A DNA stretch of 64,000 nucleotides from Aneurinibacillus sp. REN35 (GCF_041379945.2 NZ_JBFTXJ020000002.1:62001-126000), one strand, 5' to 3'; shown: positions 8,033-18,328, counted from the first letter of the stretch. Notes: generated by a model from the sequence alone, not told the origin. Numbers and translations are program-made.

Positions 8033-9214
8033 ATGCGTGATGTTGTAATTGTAAGCGGGGTACGTACACCGATTGGAGATTTTTCAGGGGCGTTAAAAAG
8101 CCTAACTGCAGTAGACTTAGGAATTATTGCGCTGAACGCTGCGATTGAGAGGGCAGGCATTGCTTGTGACCAGGTGGAAGAAGTGCTCGCAGGCCATGTC
8201 TATCAGGCCGGATGCAAAGGGAATCCGGCTCGCCAGGTCGCATTAGGAGCGGGCTGCAGAGTGGAAACAGTGGCTGCTACAATTAATCAACAGTGTCCGT
8301 CCTCTATCCGAGCAGCGGAAATTCTTGTTCAAGAAATTATGCTAGGCAAGGTTGAAATCGGAGCTGCGGTAGGCTTTGAGAGCATGACGAATGTGCCGCA
8401 TCTGCTGCCCAAAGCACGCGACGGCTTCCGGATGGGCGGCGGAGAGATCGTCGACTCGCTTTTGCATGATGCATTGATTGACCCATACAACAACTATCAT
8501 ATGGGCGTTACCGCGGAGAATCTTGCAGAGCAGTACAACATTTCCCGCGAGGAGCAGGATGCGCATGCGCTGCTTAGCCACCAACGCGCCTGCCAGGCGA
8601 TTACGGAAGGGAAATTCAAAAATGAAATCGTGCCGGTAGAAGTAAAAACTAGAAAAGGGGCGCTCTTTATTGATACGGACGAACACCCGAACGATAAGAC
8701 GAGTGCAGAATCACTCGCTGCCCTGCGTCCCGTATTCAAAAAGGATGGGACAGTGACAGCCGGTAACGCATCCAGCTTAAATGACGGAGCAGCCGCTCTC
8801 ATTATTATGTCCGCTGATAAGGCTGAAGAGCTTGGGTTAAAGCCGCTTGCGCGCATTGTTGCCACAGCCTCTGCTGCGGTTGATCCGAAGGTTATGGGAA
8901 TCGGCGTTGTTCCAGCGGTGGAACGTGCGCTGAAATTTGCAAATTTGAGCCTTGATGAGATTGGTTACTGGGAGATTAATGAAGCTTTTGCTGCACAGTT
9001 CCTTGCAGTAAACCGGGAGTTGAAGATCAATATCGAAAACGTAAATGCCAACGGGTCGGGTGTATCGCTTGGTCATCCGGTGGGTTCAACCGGTGTTCGT
9101 TTAGTGGTGACGATGCTTAATGAAATGAAGCGGCGAGGTGTGCGGTACGGTTGTGCCTCTTTATGCGCAGGCGGTGGACCTGCGGCAGCTATGATTGTAG
9201 AGATGCTTGACTAG
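8033..9214 (+). CDS. Acetyl-CoA acetyltransferase (thiolase)
   Basis: Thiolase of 393 residues cleaving 3-ketoacyl-CoA to acetyl-CoA and a shortened acyl-CoA, or the reverse. The nucleophilic cysteine is Cys88 in [10 protein letters not shown], a departure from the usual CGSG context. The C-terminal [10 protein letters not shown] histidine and the LCAGGGPAA cysteine loop are intact. An ACGGAGGG ribosome binding site precedes the ATG by a few bases, 19 bp after the dehydrogenase stop, so the two are co-transcribed. Together with the ligase this gives a near-complete activation-oxidation-thiolysis set; hydratase and hydroxyacyl-CoA dehydrogenase must come from elsewhere. Confidence 0.92.
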   Translation: MRDVVIVSGVRTPIGDFSGALKSLTAVDLGIIALNAAIERAGIACDQVEEVLAGHVYQAGCKGNPARQVALGAGCRVETVAATINQQCPSSIRAAEILVQEIMLGKVEIGAAVGFESMTNVPHLLPKARDGFRMGGGEIVDSLLHDALIDPYNNYHMGVTAENLAEQYNISREEQDAHALLSHQRACQAITEGKFKNEIVPVEVKTRKGALFIDTDEHPNDKTSAESLAALRPVFKKDGTVTAGNASSLNDGAAALIIMSADKAEELGLKPLARIVATASAAVDPKVMGIGVVPAVERALKFANLSLDEIGYWEINEAFAAQFLAVNRELKINIENVNANGSGVSLGHPVGSTGVRLVVTMLNEMKRRGVRYGCASLCAGGGPAAAMIVEMLD

Positions 9215-9370
9215 AGTGCATACACTATGTTTGTTAAGGATGCATAAAGAAAAAAGAAAATCGGTCTTTTATCCAAGAAAAATATGAAAGAATACCTTTG
9301 AGCCTGTAAGGACGAATGCTTTATTTAGCGAAAAACTCGTTTATATCTTTTCTAAAAAGGTAAAAGATAA

Positions 9371-9453
9371 GCAAGTGCTAAAAAGCGCTTACTCAAAAGC
9401 AGCCACGATACAACGGACGCCAGATGGCCCCTGTTGTATTGTCGCTGCTTTTT
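9371..9453 (+). repeat. Structured intergenic repeat, copy 1
   Basis: An 83-base element found again at 19796-19879 with seven differences, all transitions. Predicted RNA: a small hairpin (AAGTGCT with AGCGCTT) followed by a long hairpin. In the long hairpin AAAAGCAGC pairs with GCTGCTTTT, a further 12 bp pair around an internal loop, and GCC-AGAT-GGC forms the tip. It ends in TTTTT, so it could terminate transcription of the thiolase unit. It stands 157 bp after the thiolase stop and marks the left edge of the peptide-use cassette. Confidence 0.75.
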
Positions 9454-9513
9454 GTTATATATAAGGTTTTTGCTCCTAATTTATTAAATTTTAAAAAAAT
9501 TAAATAAATATAG

Positions 9514-9541
9514 TTGCATTTTTTACTTGATATACTATAAT
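9514..9541 (+). promoter_or_regulatory. Sigma-A promoter of the peptide-use cassette
   Basis: TTGCAT (9514-9519), 16-bp spacer, TATAAT (9536-9541) in an AT-rich region, 165 bp before the M20 gene. It is the best housekeeping promoter match in this gap. Confidence 0.55.
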
Positions 9542-9706
9542 GACGATTAACGGAACGTTTAAGGAAATATCCGAAAATAAAATAATGATCTTATAATGTG
9601 TGCTATGAGGAGGGTGATAGATCATCGTATTAAAAAAATGAATGAAGGTAGATTGTAGTCTCGTCAAAACGACCGGAGATCTTCTCTGAATTAAAGGAGC
9701 AAAAAT

Positions 9707-10915
9707 ATGTTAAAGCTAGCGGAAGAAGTTCTGGATAAGGTTTTTGAAGATGTACTTCAAATGAGAAGACATTTGCATGCACATCCGGAAATAAGCGGAG
9801 AAGAATTTCAAACTTCAGCCTATATCCAAAAAAAGTTAACAGAGTATGGTATCAAGTTTGAAGCTGGCTACGCTAAAACGGGTGTGCTTGGCATCATCGA
9901 AGGTGGACGTCCGGGTGGTACCGTCGCAATTCGTGCAGATATTGATGCCCTACCTATTCTTGAAAAGAATAACGACGAGTACATATCGAAGTTCCCGGGG
10001 AAGATGCATGCATGTGGACATGATGCACATACAGCCATGCTGCTTGGTGCAGGCAGGGTAATTAATGAAATAAAAGAGCAACTTTCTGGAAAAGTTCTCC
10101 TTGTCTTCCAACCAGCAGAAGAAGACGGACCGATTGGCGGAGCCAAACCAATGATGGATGATGGCGTTTTTAACAATAATCCGCCGGATGTAATTTTTGC
10201 CCAGCATGTTTGGCCGAATTTATCCGTAGGACAGGTTGGTATACGCGAAGGGGTGATGATGGGCAACTCTGATCGTTTTTCCATCACGATAAAAGGCGCA
10301 GGCGGGCATGCAAGTATGCCGCATCAAGCGATAGACGCAATCGTTGCTGCAAGTCAAATGGTGAACGCTTTGCAATCTATTATTAGCCGCAATGTCGATC
10401 CAATCGACTGTGTCGTATTAACAGTTGGAAAAATGGGAGGTGGTTACAGGTATAACGTTATCGCTGAAAAAGTAACGTTGGAAGGAACGATCCGTACATT
10501 TAAGGAAAAAACGAAAATGATGGCGAAGAAACGTTTTTTTGAAATTGTTGAAAACACGGCTAAAGCGATGGGAATTGAAGTTGAGATTGAGTATTTGGAT
10601 GGCTATCCTTCAACAATAAATACTCCAAAATGGGCAGCACATGTCCGGAGCACCACAAGAACGTTATTTGGTGAAGAGAGTTTACCAGAAATAACACCGA
10701 GTCTTTGCGGAGAAGATTTTTCGAGATTCTTAGAAAAGTATCCAGGTGCGTTCATATGGCTTGGTACACAGGTTGAAAATGAAGAAGAACAAAAACCGCT
10801 GCATGATCCTAAGTTTAAAATAAACGAAAAAGCACTGCCTCTCGGGGTCAAACTCTTAGTTCATACCGTAGTGAATGCACTTGAAGAATTAGCAGAAAAA
10901 AAGAGCGCTAACTAA
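9707..10915 (+). CDS. M20-family amidohydrolase / N-acyl-amino-acid hydrolase
   Basis: Metal-dependent amidohydrolase (402 residues) that removes acyl or aminoacyl groups from N-acyl amino acids or small peptides. HPEISGEEF near residue 26, the metal-site HACGHDAH at 101-108, the PAEED stretch near 137, and GAGGHASMPH in the lid domain match the M20D group. AAGGAG lies eight bases before the ATG. No signal peptide, so it is cytoplasmic. It is first in a run of seven co-directional genes for peptide uptake and hydrolysis, so it probably processes imported peptides or N-acyl amino acids. Exact substrate is inference. Confidence 0.9.
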   Translation: MLKLAEEVLDKVFEDVLQMRRHLHAHPEISGEEFQTSAYIQKKLTEYGIKFEAGYAKTGVLGIIEGGRPGGTVAIRADIDALPILEKNNDEYISKFPGKMHACGHDAHTAMLLGAGRVINEIKEQLSGKVLLVFQPAEEDGPIGGAKPMMDDGVFNNNPPDVIFAQHVWPNLSVGQVGIREGVMMGNSDRFSITIKGAGGHASMPHQAIDAIVAASQMVNALQSIISRNVDPIDCVVLTVGKMGGGYRYNVIAEKVTLEGTIRTFKEKTKMMAKKRFFEIVENTAKAMGIEVEIEYLDGYPSTINTPKWAAHVRSTTRTLFGEESLPEITPSLCGEDFSRFLEKYPGAFIWLGTQVENEEEQKPLHDPKFKINEKALPLGVKLLVHTVVNALEELAEKKSAN

Positions 10916-10979
10916 ATAATTGCAAAGCAGAAGTTGAAGGTAGATATAAGCGAGTAAAATATAGAAGGGGAAATGAAAA

Positions 10980-12554
10980 ATGTATAGAAACAAATTTACT
11001 TTTAGTTTTCTTATTTTGTTAATCCTCTCGTTATTTGCTGTAGGGTGCAGTGATAAGTCTACAGAGTCTACAAGCGGTAAGCCATCGACGGAAGGCGGCA
11101 CACTAAAAATAGCAATCAGTGCCCAACCGCCTGCGCTTGACCCGGATATGACCAAAGCCTCGACGGCCATCGATATTGGAAGAAATATTTATGAAGGCCT
11201 TATGACAGTGAATGAAGAATTCCAACCTGTTCCGATGCTGGCTAAGTCTGTGGATAAAAGTGAAGATGGCAAGGTATATACGTTTCATTTAAGAGAAGGT
11301 ATTACATTCCATAATAATAAAGAAATGACTGCAGAAGATGTTGAAGCCTCAATGAATCGCTGGTTAAAAAAATCAGAGGTTGCAAAAGTAAATCTAAGCG
11401 GCGCATCTTTTAAAGCACAGGATAAAAATAAAGTGGTTTTGAATTTAAAAGAGCGTTCATCGAATGTTTTAGATATGATGGCAGCTCGGGGCGAGGCCCT
11501 TGTTATGCCAAAGGAAGTGATTGCTGCTGAGGGTAAGAAGGGTGTATCCGAGTATATTGGAACCGGTCCCTTCAAATTTGAAGAATGGAAACAAGATCAA
11601 TATATAAAATTAACTAAATTTTCAGATTACAAAGCGGTTGATTCAAAGCCGAGCGGGCTGGCTGGGAAAAAGGAAGCGCTCGTTAATGATGTATTTTATT
11701 ATTTTGTAACAGATCCTTCCACCCGATTAGCCGGTATCCAAACAGGCCAATATGATATAGCTGATGAGATCCCGTTTGATAATTACGAACAACTAAAGAA
11801 CACCCCAGATGCCAAAACATATCTTTCATTTGCCGGAGGTGGATCACTCAATATCGTATATAACAAAAAAGAAGGGATCTTTGCTGACGCTAAAATGAGA
11901 CAGGCCATCAATGCCGCGTTGAATATGGAGATGATTATGAAAGCAAGTTTTTCTAATGGTGATCTGTACAGGATGACTCCTTCCTATATGAATAAAGACA
12001 ATAGTAAGTGGTTTAGTGAAGCGGGGAAAGAATCATATAATCAGTCCAATACGGAAAAAGCAAAGCAATTATTAAAGGAAGCGGCCTATAACGGTAAGGA
12101 AATTAGAGTGCTGACGACACGCGATTATCCTTACAGCTACAAAGCAGCGGTTGTAATAAAGGAGCAGCTTGGAAAGCAAGGGATTAATGTGAATTTAGTA
12201 GTAAATGATTGGGCAACACTGCTCACATTGCGTCAGGACCCGAAAAAATGGGATATATTCATCGGCGGCATGGGCTTTTCATCCACGCCTGCTGAAATAC
12301 TAGAATTAAGTCCTAATTATGCAGGTGGAATAGAAAATGAAAAAGTAACCAATTCGTTGAAGGCGATTACGCTAGCAGCCTCACAAGAAGAAGCTAAGAA
12401 GCATTGGGAAGAGCTGCAAGGATATCTTTGGAATGAGTACCTTCCAGTTAGCAAAGCAGGTCAATACAGTCGGATTATTGGAACGACCAATAAGTTAGAA
12501 GGTCTCTCAACGTTCCATGGCCCTATTCCGTGGAATATTAAAATCTTGAAGTAA
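10980..12554 (+). CDS. ABC transporter substrate-binding lipoprotein (peptide/nickel type)
   Basis: Extracellular binding protein of 524 residues, family SBP_bac_5, anchored as a lipoprotein: signal MYRNKFTFSF... with lipobox FAVGC (Cys23), followed by a Ser/Thr-rich linker. The conserved YTFHLREGITFHNNKEMTAEDV segment is present. GAAGGGGAAATGAAAA precedes the ATG. It supplies the ligand to the two permeases and two ATPases downstream. A hairpin without T-run follows the stop, which probably lets this gene be expressed above the membrane components. Confidence 0.92.
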   Translation: MYRNKFTFSFLILLILSLFAVGCSDKSTESTSGKPSTEGGTLKIAISAQPPALDPDMTKASTAIDIGRNIYEGLMTVNEEFQPVPMLAKSVDKSEDGKVYTFHLREGITFHNNKEMTAEDVEASMNRWLKKSEVAKVNLSGASFKAQDKNKVVLNLKERSSNVLDMMAARGEALVMPKEVIAAEGKKGVSEYIGTGPFKFEEWKQDQYIKLTKFSDYKAVDSKPSGLAGKKEALVNDVFYYFVTDPSTRLAGIQTGQYDIADEIPFDNYEQLKNTPDAKTYLSFAGGGSLNIVYNKKEGIFADAKMRQAINAALNMEMIMKASFSNGDLYRMTPSYMNKDNSKWFSEAGKESYNQSNTEKAKQLLKEAAYNGKEIRVLTTRDYPYSYKAAVVIKEQLGKQGINVNLVVNDWATLLTLRQDPKKWDIFIGGMGFSSTPAEILELSPNYAGGIENEKVTNSLKAITLAASQEEAKKHWEELQGYLWNEYLPVSKAGQYSRIIGTTNKLEGLSTFHGPIPWNIKILK

Positions 12555-12560
12555 AAATAT

Positions 12561-12597
12561 CCCTCACTTCATTCATAAATTACGGTGAAGTGAGGGG
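12561..12597 (+). promoter_or_regulatory. Intercistronic hairpin between binding protein and permease
   Basis: Perfect 11-bp arms CCCTCACTTCA (12561-12571) and TGAAGTGAGGG (12586-12596) with no T-run. Likely an mRNA 3'-end stabiliser or partial terminator. Confidence 0.65.
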
Positions 12598-12659
12598 AAT
12601 TCATTTATGGCTAGCATGCTTTTTCCCCTACGTCTTTAGTACAGAGGAGGTTTCTGTAA

Positions 12660-13610
12660 TTGTATAGTTACTTATTAAAACGTATCTTCTCGATTATACC
12701 TGTACTCTTTGTTGTTTTAACCGTTGTCTTTTTTGTCATCCATATCACTCCGGGCGATCCGGCGGCTGTTATGTTAGGTCCGGATGCTACCGCGCAGCAG
12801 ATTGAAGAATTACGCGAACAGTGGGGCCTGAACCTTCCAATTTATCAGCAGTACATGAACTGGATTATTGCAGTACTTCAAGGTGATCTAGGTGTTTCTT
12901 ATTTTATGGATCAGCCTGTAATAGAAGCGATATGGAGTCATATCGGACCCACCTTTGCGCTTGCTGTTATGGCGCAGATTTTGGCTTTGGTAATTGCGAT
13001 ACCACTAGGGATTTTGGCAGCTAAATATCACGGTTCTATTATAGATCGAATGTTTATGGGAGTTTCGCTATTAGGAATTTGTGTCCCTAGTTTCCTGTTG
13101 GGCTTGTTTTTCATTTTACTCTTTGCTGTTCAATTAAAATGGCTGCCTGTAGCCGGTTACCAACCTATAAGCGCGGGCTTATGGGAATATCTCAGACACT
13201 TGATCATGCCGGCTGTTGCCTTAGGTACTATGCAGGCCGCTCTTCTTGCACGGATGGCCCGATCCTCACTACTAGATACATTAAGTACAGATTTTATTAA
13301 AACAGCCCGATCTAAAGGAGTCAAAGAACGCAACGTTATTTACAAACATGCATTGCGAAATGCACTACTTCCTCTTTTAACGGTAATTGGACAAAGCTTC
13401 GGCGGGTTAATAACAGGAGCAGTCGTAACAGAGACCATTTTTAATATTCCTGGAATCGGACAGTTAATTATTGATTCTATCGAACGTCGAGATTTTTCCG
13501 TTATACAGGGGGCAGTATTATTCGTAACAGTAGCATTTGTGTTTGTTAACTTAATTGTTGATCTATTATATGGCGTTATCGATCCTAGAGTTCGATTAGG
13601 GCGCAAGTAA
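12660..13610 (+). CDS. ABC transporter permease (DppB/OppB type)
   Basis: Inner permease of 316 residues with six predicted membrane helices and the EAA loop (KTARSKGVKERNVIYKHALRNALLPL region) that docks the ATPases. It starts at TTG 12660: AGAGGAGG lies nine bases upstream and the N-terminus MYSYLLKRIFSIIP is typical of the family. It pairs with the DppC-like permease one base downstream. The lengths and order SBP-B-C-D-F match peptide importers. Confidence 0.93.
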   Translation: MYSYLLKRIFSIIPVLFVVLTVVFFVIHITPGDPAAVMLGPDATAQQIEELREQWGLNLPIYQQYMNWIIAVLQGDLGVSYFMDQPVIEAIWSHIGPTFALAVMAQILALVIAIPLGILAAKYHGSIIDRMFMGVSLLGICVPSFLLGLFFILLFAVQLKWLPVAGYQPISAGLWEYLRHLIMPAVALGTMQAALLARMARSSLLDTLSTDFIKTARSKGVKERNVIYKHALRNALLPLLTVIGQSFGGLITGAVVTETIFNIPGIGQLIIDSIERRDFSVIQGAVLFVTVAFVFVNLIVDLLYGVIDPRVRLGRK

Positions 13611-13617
13611 GGTGGCA

Positions 13618-14526
13618 ATGGATATGAGAACAGTGGAAAGTAGCATGGAACAGGTTACTATTAGGGATAGCCTAAAAAAACAACAGCGTCAATTAGCTAT
13701 TCGACGTTTTTTTTCGAATAAGCTTATGGTGATTGGCAGCGTCATCGTTCTTTTTTTATTGCTGATTGTAATGATCGGCCCGCTTCTCACGCCATACGAC
13801 CCTTATGAGATGGAAGTGGCGGATCGATTGCAGGGGCCTAGCTCTCAACATCTGTTAGGAACAGATGACTTTGGACGTGATTTGTTTACCCGTATTGTTT
13901 ACGGAGCAAAGGTTTCTATGGGAATTGGTTTTTCTGTAGCTATGATCACGTCATTTATGGGGATGGTTATTGGTTTGTATGCAAGCTATTATCGTACCCT
14001 GGATAATATATTGATGCGGATTACTGACGGATTGATGGCCTTTCCAAGCATATTGTTAGCGATTGCCCTTATGGCTGCGTTGGGGCCGAAAATGGGCAAT
14101 GTCATATTAGCCTTAAGCATTGTGTTCACACCCTATATTGCACGTGTAGTTAGATCATCTGCCCTTGTGATCAAAGAGGAGACCTATATTGAAGCGATGA
14201 GAGCTCAAGGCGCTAGTGATACGCGTATCATCTGGCTGCATATCGCTCCAAACACATTATCACCATTAGTTGTACAAGCTACATTTATATTTGCTGATGC
14301 AATTATCACAGAAGCGTCCTTAAGCTATTTGGGTGCAGGCGTACCTTCGCCGAATCCAAGTTGGGGCAATATTTTGTATGATGGTAAATTAGTGATTTTT
14401 AATGCTTGGTGGATGGTAGTGTTTTCCGGGTTGGTGATTGTCGCATCTGTCCTTGGTTTAAACTTGCTGGGTGATGGATTACGCGACTTTTTAGACCCTA
14501 AGACAAACAATAACAAAAACAAATAA
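13618..14526 (+). CDS. ABC transporter permease (DppC/OppC type)
   Basis: Second permease (about 302 residues). An N-terminal cytoplasmic segment precedes the first helix; the TP-YDP-...-HLLGTDDFGRDLFTR motif typical of DppC follows, and the EAA loop is EAMRAQGASDTRIIWLHIAPNTLSP. The start is ambiguous: GTG 13612, ATG 13618 and ATG 13624 lie close behind AAGGTGG, and 13624 has the best spacing. Nearly contiguous with the previous gene, so translationally coupled. Confidence 0.92.
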   Translation: MDMRTVESSMEQVTIRDSLKKQQRQLAIRRFFSNKLMVIGSVIVLFLLLIVMIGPLLTPYDPYEMEVADRLQGPSSQHLLGTDDFGRDLFTRIVYGAKVSMGIGFSVAMITSFMGMVIGLYASYYRTLDNILMRITDGLMAFPSILLAIALMAALGPKMGNVILALSIVFTPYIARVVRSSALVIKEETYIEAMRAQGASDTRIIWLHIAPNTLSPLVVQATFIFADAIITEASLSYLGAGVPSPNPSWGNILYDGKLVIFNAWWMVVFSGLVIVASVLGLNLLGDGLRDFLDPKTNNNKNK

Positions 14527-14562
14527 ATGTAGTAGGCGCTTAATGTGGAAGGAGAAATGATT

Positions 14563-15576
14563 ATGACAGCGTGTCTTTTAGAGATAAAAGATCTTCGAAC
14601 GCATTTTTATACAGAACGAGGACGTGTCACGGCCGTTGATGGCATTACTTTTAAAGTAGAAGAAGGAGAGATCGTAGGGGTTGTTGGTGAATCGGGCTGT
14701 GGTAAAAGTGTGACCTCGCAATCAATTCTAAAATTATATGATGAAAGATTAGTTGAGTATGAAGGTGAAATTAATTTAAAAGGAAGAAATTTATTGCCGC
14801 TCTCAAAATCGGAGATGCAAAAAATTCGAGGCAACAATATTTCAATGATTTTTCAAGATCCCTTGAGTTCGCTTAATCCTGTATATACGATCGGGTATCA
14901 GATTACGGAAGCGATTATGCTTCACCGTAAAGTATCCAAAAAGGAAGCGTATGAAAAGGCAATCGACATGCTGAGAATGACAGGAATTCCAACTCCGGAA
15001 GTCCGCATTCATGACTATCCGCATCAGTTATCAGGCGGGATGCGGCAGCGCGTCATGATTGCAATGGCACTTGTATGCCAGCCGAAATTATTGATTGCTG
15101 ATGAGCCTACTACAGCGCTGGATGTGACCATTCAAGCTCAGATTTTAGATTTAATAATGCAGATGAATCAAGAGCTTAACATGGGTATTATTTTAATCAC
15201 GCATGATTTAGGGGTGGTAGCGGAAACCTGCACGCGCGTGATCATTATGTATCTTGGCCAAATCGTGGAAGAATCCGACGTTGCAACGCTTTTTGCAAAA
15301 CCGCTTCATCCCTATACGAAAGGCTTGGTGAAGTCGATTCCTAAACTTGAAGGTGATCGAACACAGAAACTCTATACGATTAAAGGAGCAGTCCCTTCTT
15401 TAAACAATATTCCGATAGGATGCCGTTTTGCGCCTCGATGCGAATATGCAGATGAGCTTTGTATAACAAAAATGCCAGAGATTGAGCACTATCAAGGTTC
15501 CCACAAAGTTAGGTGCTGGCATTACGAAAAAATTGCTCAAGGAGAGGAGCAAAACTATGCTGCAACGAATCAATGA
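14563..15576 (+). CDS. Peptide ABC transporter ATPase (DppD/OppD type)
   Basis: Cytoplasmic ATPase of about 337 residues. Walker [10 protein letters not shown]-loop FQDP, signature LSGGMRQR, Walker [13 protein letters not shown] and the switch His in ITHDLGVV are intact. The oligopeptide-specific C-terminal domain with the cysteine cluster [14 protein letters not shown], which can bind an iron-sulfur cluster in relatives, is present. ATG 14563 was chosen because GGAAGGAG ends eight bases earlier; upstream in-frame starts overlap that site. Confidence 0.93.
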   Translation: MTACLLEIKDLRTHFYTERGRVTAVDGITFKVEEGEIVGVVGESGCGKSVTSQSILKLYDERLVEYEGEINLKGRNLLPLSKSEMQKIRGNNISMIFQDPLSSLNPVYTIGYQITEAIMLHRKVSKKEAYEKAIDMLRMTGIPTPEVRIHDYPHQLSGGMRQRVMIAMALVCQPKLLIADEPTTALDVTIQAQILDLIMQMNQELNMGIILITHDLGVVAETCTRVIIMYLGQIVEESDVATLFAKPLHPYTKGLVKSIPKLEGDRTQKLYTIKGAVPSLNNIPIGCRFAPRCEYADELCITKMPEIEHYQGSHKVRCWHYEKIAQGEEQNYAATNQ

Positions 15577-16549
15577 GCATCCTATTCTCAAAGTTCAGGA
15601 TTTAAAAAAGTATTTTCCTCTAAAAAGTAGTTTTATGAATTTCGGGGCTGAAGTTGCGCAAGTTAAAGCAGTAAATGGCGTTTCTTTTGAACTTTATGAA
15701 GGAGAAACCTTTGGGTTGGTTGGGGAGTCCGGCTGCGGAAAAAGCACGACAGGGAAAACGATTCTACGTTTAACAGAACCGACAGCAGGAGAAGTCGTAT
15801 ATAAGGATAAAAATATATGTGATCTGGCGGGAAAATCCTTGCGTAATATTCGCCAGGAGCTACAAATGGTATTCCAAGATCCGTATTCTTCTCTAAATCC
15901 GAAAAAACGAGTGGGCAGTATTTTAGAAGAACCCCTATTCATCCACCGTATTGGTTCTGCAAAAGAACGAACAGAACGAGTCATGGATATTCTGTATAAA
16001 GTGGGAATGCAGATGGAGCATTACTATAGGTATCCTCATGAATTATCAGGAGGACAAAAGCAGCGGATTGGCTTAGCAAGAGCTCTTATTGTTAATCCTA
16101 AAATCATTATTTTTGATGAGCCGGTCTCCGCTTTGGATGTTTCGATTCAATCACAAATCATTAATCTATTAGAAGAGCTGCAGGATGAACTGAAGCTTAC
16201 CTATCTTTTTATTACGCATGACATTAGTGTCGTACGTCATATTTCAGATCGTATCGGTGTAATGTACTTGGGACAGATGGTAGAGGAAGCCCCAACTGAT
16301 CGATTGATTGATACACCGCTGCATCCCTATACACAGGCGTTATTATCAGCAGTGCCGCTTCCAAATCCAAATGCTAAAAGAGAGCGTATTATACTCAAGG
16401 GGGAGGTTCCTTCTCCACTAAATCCACCGGCAGGGTGTGCTTTTCATACAAGATGTAGGTATGTTATGGACATCTGCAAGCAGGAAGTTCCGGTAAAAAG
16501 AGAGATTGAACCTGCTCATTTTGTAGCTTGTCATTTGCATAAATCATAG
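15557..16549 (+). CDS. Peptide ABC transporter ATPase (DppF/OppF type)
   Basis: Second ATPase (about 330 residues) forming the heterodimer with the previous gene. Walker [10 protein letters not shown], signature LSGGQKQR, Walker B IIFDEPVSALD, switch ITHDISVV and C-terminal HTRCRYVMDIC are present. ATG 15557 follows GGAGAGGAG and overlaps the OppD-like gene by 20 bases, the usual coupling. The frame is open further upstream but lies inside OppD and lacks a ribosome binding site. Confidence 0.93.
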   Translation: MLQRINEHPILKVQDLKKYFPLKSSFMNFGAEVAQVKAVNGVSFELYEGETFGLVGESGCGKSTTGKTILRLTEPTAGEVVYKDKNICDLAGKSLRNIRQELQMVFQDPYSSLNPKKRVGSILEEPLFIHRIGSAKERTERVMDILYKVGMQMEHYYRYPHELSGGQKQRIGLARALIVNPKIIIFDEPVSALDVSIQSQIINLLEELQDELKLTYLFITHDISVVRHISDRIGVMYLGQMVEEAPTDRLIDTPLHPYTQALLSAVPLPNPNAKRERIILKGEVPSPLNPPAGCAFHTRCRYVMDICKQEVPVKREIEPAHFVACHLHKS

Positions 16550-16564
16550 AGAGGCTGAGAAAAG

Positions 16565-18328
16565 ATGTATATAACTGCAAATAGTGCTTATCAATCACAA
16601 GCAATCCCCAAAAAAAACAAATTTACTTTTATATCTGAAATTACGGGTATTCCTCAGGTATGGACATTGGACGAAAAAGGGGAGCCGATTCAATTTGGTC
16701 AATTTGAGGATCGGATTATGGATGTACAGCATTCACCTTTAGGCACGATGACCATTGTTGGGATGGATCACAAGGGGAATGAAAAACAACAATTATATAT
16801 TGTTCGACATAATGGTGAAAAGGTTGAGGAATTAGTAAACGAACCTGAATATTTTCATCATTTGGGCGGTTGGTCGCCGGATGAAAGTAAAATCACATTT
16901 TCTAGTAATCGTAGGGGCCCGGGAGTTTTTGATATCTTTGTGCAAGATATCAATTCAAAAGAGATCGAACCTATTTTTCAATCTGATGAAATCTGTACGC
17001 CCTTACAGTGGGTTCCTGATGGAGAAAGTATTCTGATTAGTATTAGCAGGACGAACATTGATAGAGATATATACAAATTGAATATAAAAACGAAGGAAAT
17101 GTTAAGACTCGGTGAAAAAGGGAAGTTGGCTCGCTATGAATCCATCGAGTTAACGAAAGATAGCAAAGGCGGATATTTAGTAACTGATTTAGGTGAAGAT
17201 ACGATGTATATATGCCGTTTTTCTTTTGCGTATCCTGACAAGTATGAAAAGCTGGTTGGTTCATCCCAATGGGATATTGAAGAAATGAAATTATCACCAA
17301 ATGAGGATCGTTTACTTTTCACAATGAATGAAGGCGGCATATCGAAGCTGTTTACATTGGACGTAGCTACCAATGAAAAGAAGGGTGTAGAAGGAATAGC
17401 AGCCGGAGTAATTCGTTCACTTTCCTGGTTGAATAATAATCAATGTATTTTCTCTGTCAAGACACCTGTATGTACCGGAGATATTTGGAGGTATACATGG
17501 GATAGTGGAAAGGTAGAAAGATTGACTTATGTAGGGCAAGTAGTAGCGGAAAATGATGTGCAGAAGAGACCTGCTTTACATTCGTTCACCTCTTTTGATG
17601 GGCTTAGTGTTCCCTATTTTTATTATGAAAAAGAAGAAGGGGGAAATAAGCCTGTTGTCATATACGTTCATGGCGGCCCGGAAAATCAAACACGGGCAGA
17701 TTATAATCCCCTCATTCAATATTTAGTTAGCCAGGGATTTGCGGTGGCTGCGCCTAATATTCGAGGCAGCAAGGGATATGGTCGGGCTTACATAAAATTA
17801 GATGATGGAAGAAAACGGATGGATGCCGTTCAAGACTTGGTATGGCTTGTCAAAGATATAATAAAGTCAAAAGGTGCCGATGCTCAAAAAATTGGGATCA
17901 TGGGAGAAAGTTATGGTGGCTTTATGGTGTTAGCTGCTTTAACACACTATCCTGATTTATGGGCGGCTGGTGTTGATATTGTAGGCATGTCCAATATTAG
18001 AACCTTTCTTGAAAATACAGGAAAGTGGCGTCGTCACTTAAGGGAATATGAATACGGTACACTAAAAGAGCATGCACAATTTTTTGATGAAATTGCACCG
18101 TTATATCATTCTCATAAAATTACAGCGCCCTTGTTAGTTTTTCATGGACGTAATGATACGCGTGTTCCTGTTAGTGAAGCGGAACAACTCGTATCCGACA
18201 TGGAAAAGCGTGGCCAAGTTGTAAAGCTGGTTGTTTTTGAAGATGAAGGGCATGATACGCAGAAAGTAGAAAATATTTCTGAAATGAGCAGAATGATTAG
18301 TGAGTTTATGACAACATACGTAAAGTAA
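16565..18328 (+). CDS. S9-family (prolyl-oligopeptidase-like) serine peptidase
   Basis: Cytoplasmic peptidase of 587 residues: an N-terminal beta-propeller (repeats such as WSPDESKITFSSNRRGPGVFDIF) gates a C-terminal alpha/beta hydrolase. Nucleophile Ser449 sits in GESYGG, with downstream HGRNDTRVP (Asp) and EGHDTQ (His) completing the triad; YVHGGPENQ supplies the oxyanion region. Acyl-aminoacyl-peptidase or dipeptidyl-peptidase activity is typical. It starts 15 bases after the OppF-like stop behind GAGAGGCTGAG, so it probably degrades peptides taken up by this importer. Confidence 0.92.
   Translation: MYITANSAYQSQAIPKKNKFTFISEITGIPQVWTLDEKGEPIQFGQFEDRIMDVQHSPLGTMTIVGMDHKGNEKQQLYIVRHNGEKVEELVNEPEYFHHLGGWSPDESKITFSSNRRGPGVFDIFVQDINSKEIEPIFQSDEICTPLQWVPDGESILISISRTNIDRDIYKLNIKTKEMLRLGEKGKLARYESIELTKDSKGGYLVTDLGEDTMYICRFSFAYPDKYEKLVGSSQWDIEEMKLSPNEDRLLFTMNEGGISKLFTLDVATNEKKGVEGIAAGVIRSLSWLNNNQCIFSVKTPVCTGDIWRYTWDSGKVERLTYVGQVVAENDVQKRPALHSFTSFDGLSVPYFYYEKEEGGNKPVVIYVHGGPENQTRADYNPLIQYLVSQGFAVAAPNIRGSKGYGRAYIKLDDGRKRMDAVQDLVWLVKDIIKSKGADAQKIGIMGESYGGFMVLAALTHYPDLWAAGVDIVGMSNIRTFLENTGKWRRHLREYEYGTLKEHAQFFDEIAPLYHSHKITAPLLVFHGRNDTRVPVSEAEQLVSDMEKRGQVVKLVVFEDEGHDTQKVENISEMSRMISEFMTTYVK

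Larger units (their letters stand above)
9215..9706. other. Intergenic region between thiolase and M20 amidohydrolase
   Basis: A 492 bp gap without a convincing gene. From 9215 to 9370 I see no clear terminator or gene. It holds the structured repeat copy 1 (9371-9453), then an AT-rich stretch with a sigma-A promoter at 9514-9541. A possible 14-codon leader frame at 9614-9658 (GTG start directly after AGGAGG, spacing too short) is not supported well enough to call. Confidence 0.6.

Noticed and set aside
9614-9658. 14-codon leader frame before the M20 gene
   Set aside because: AGGAGG directly abuts the GTG, leaving no usable spacing, and the peptide shows no attenuation features.
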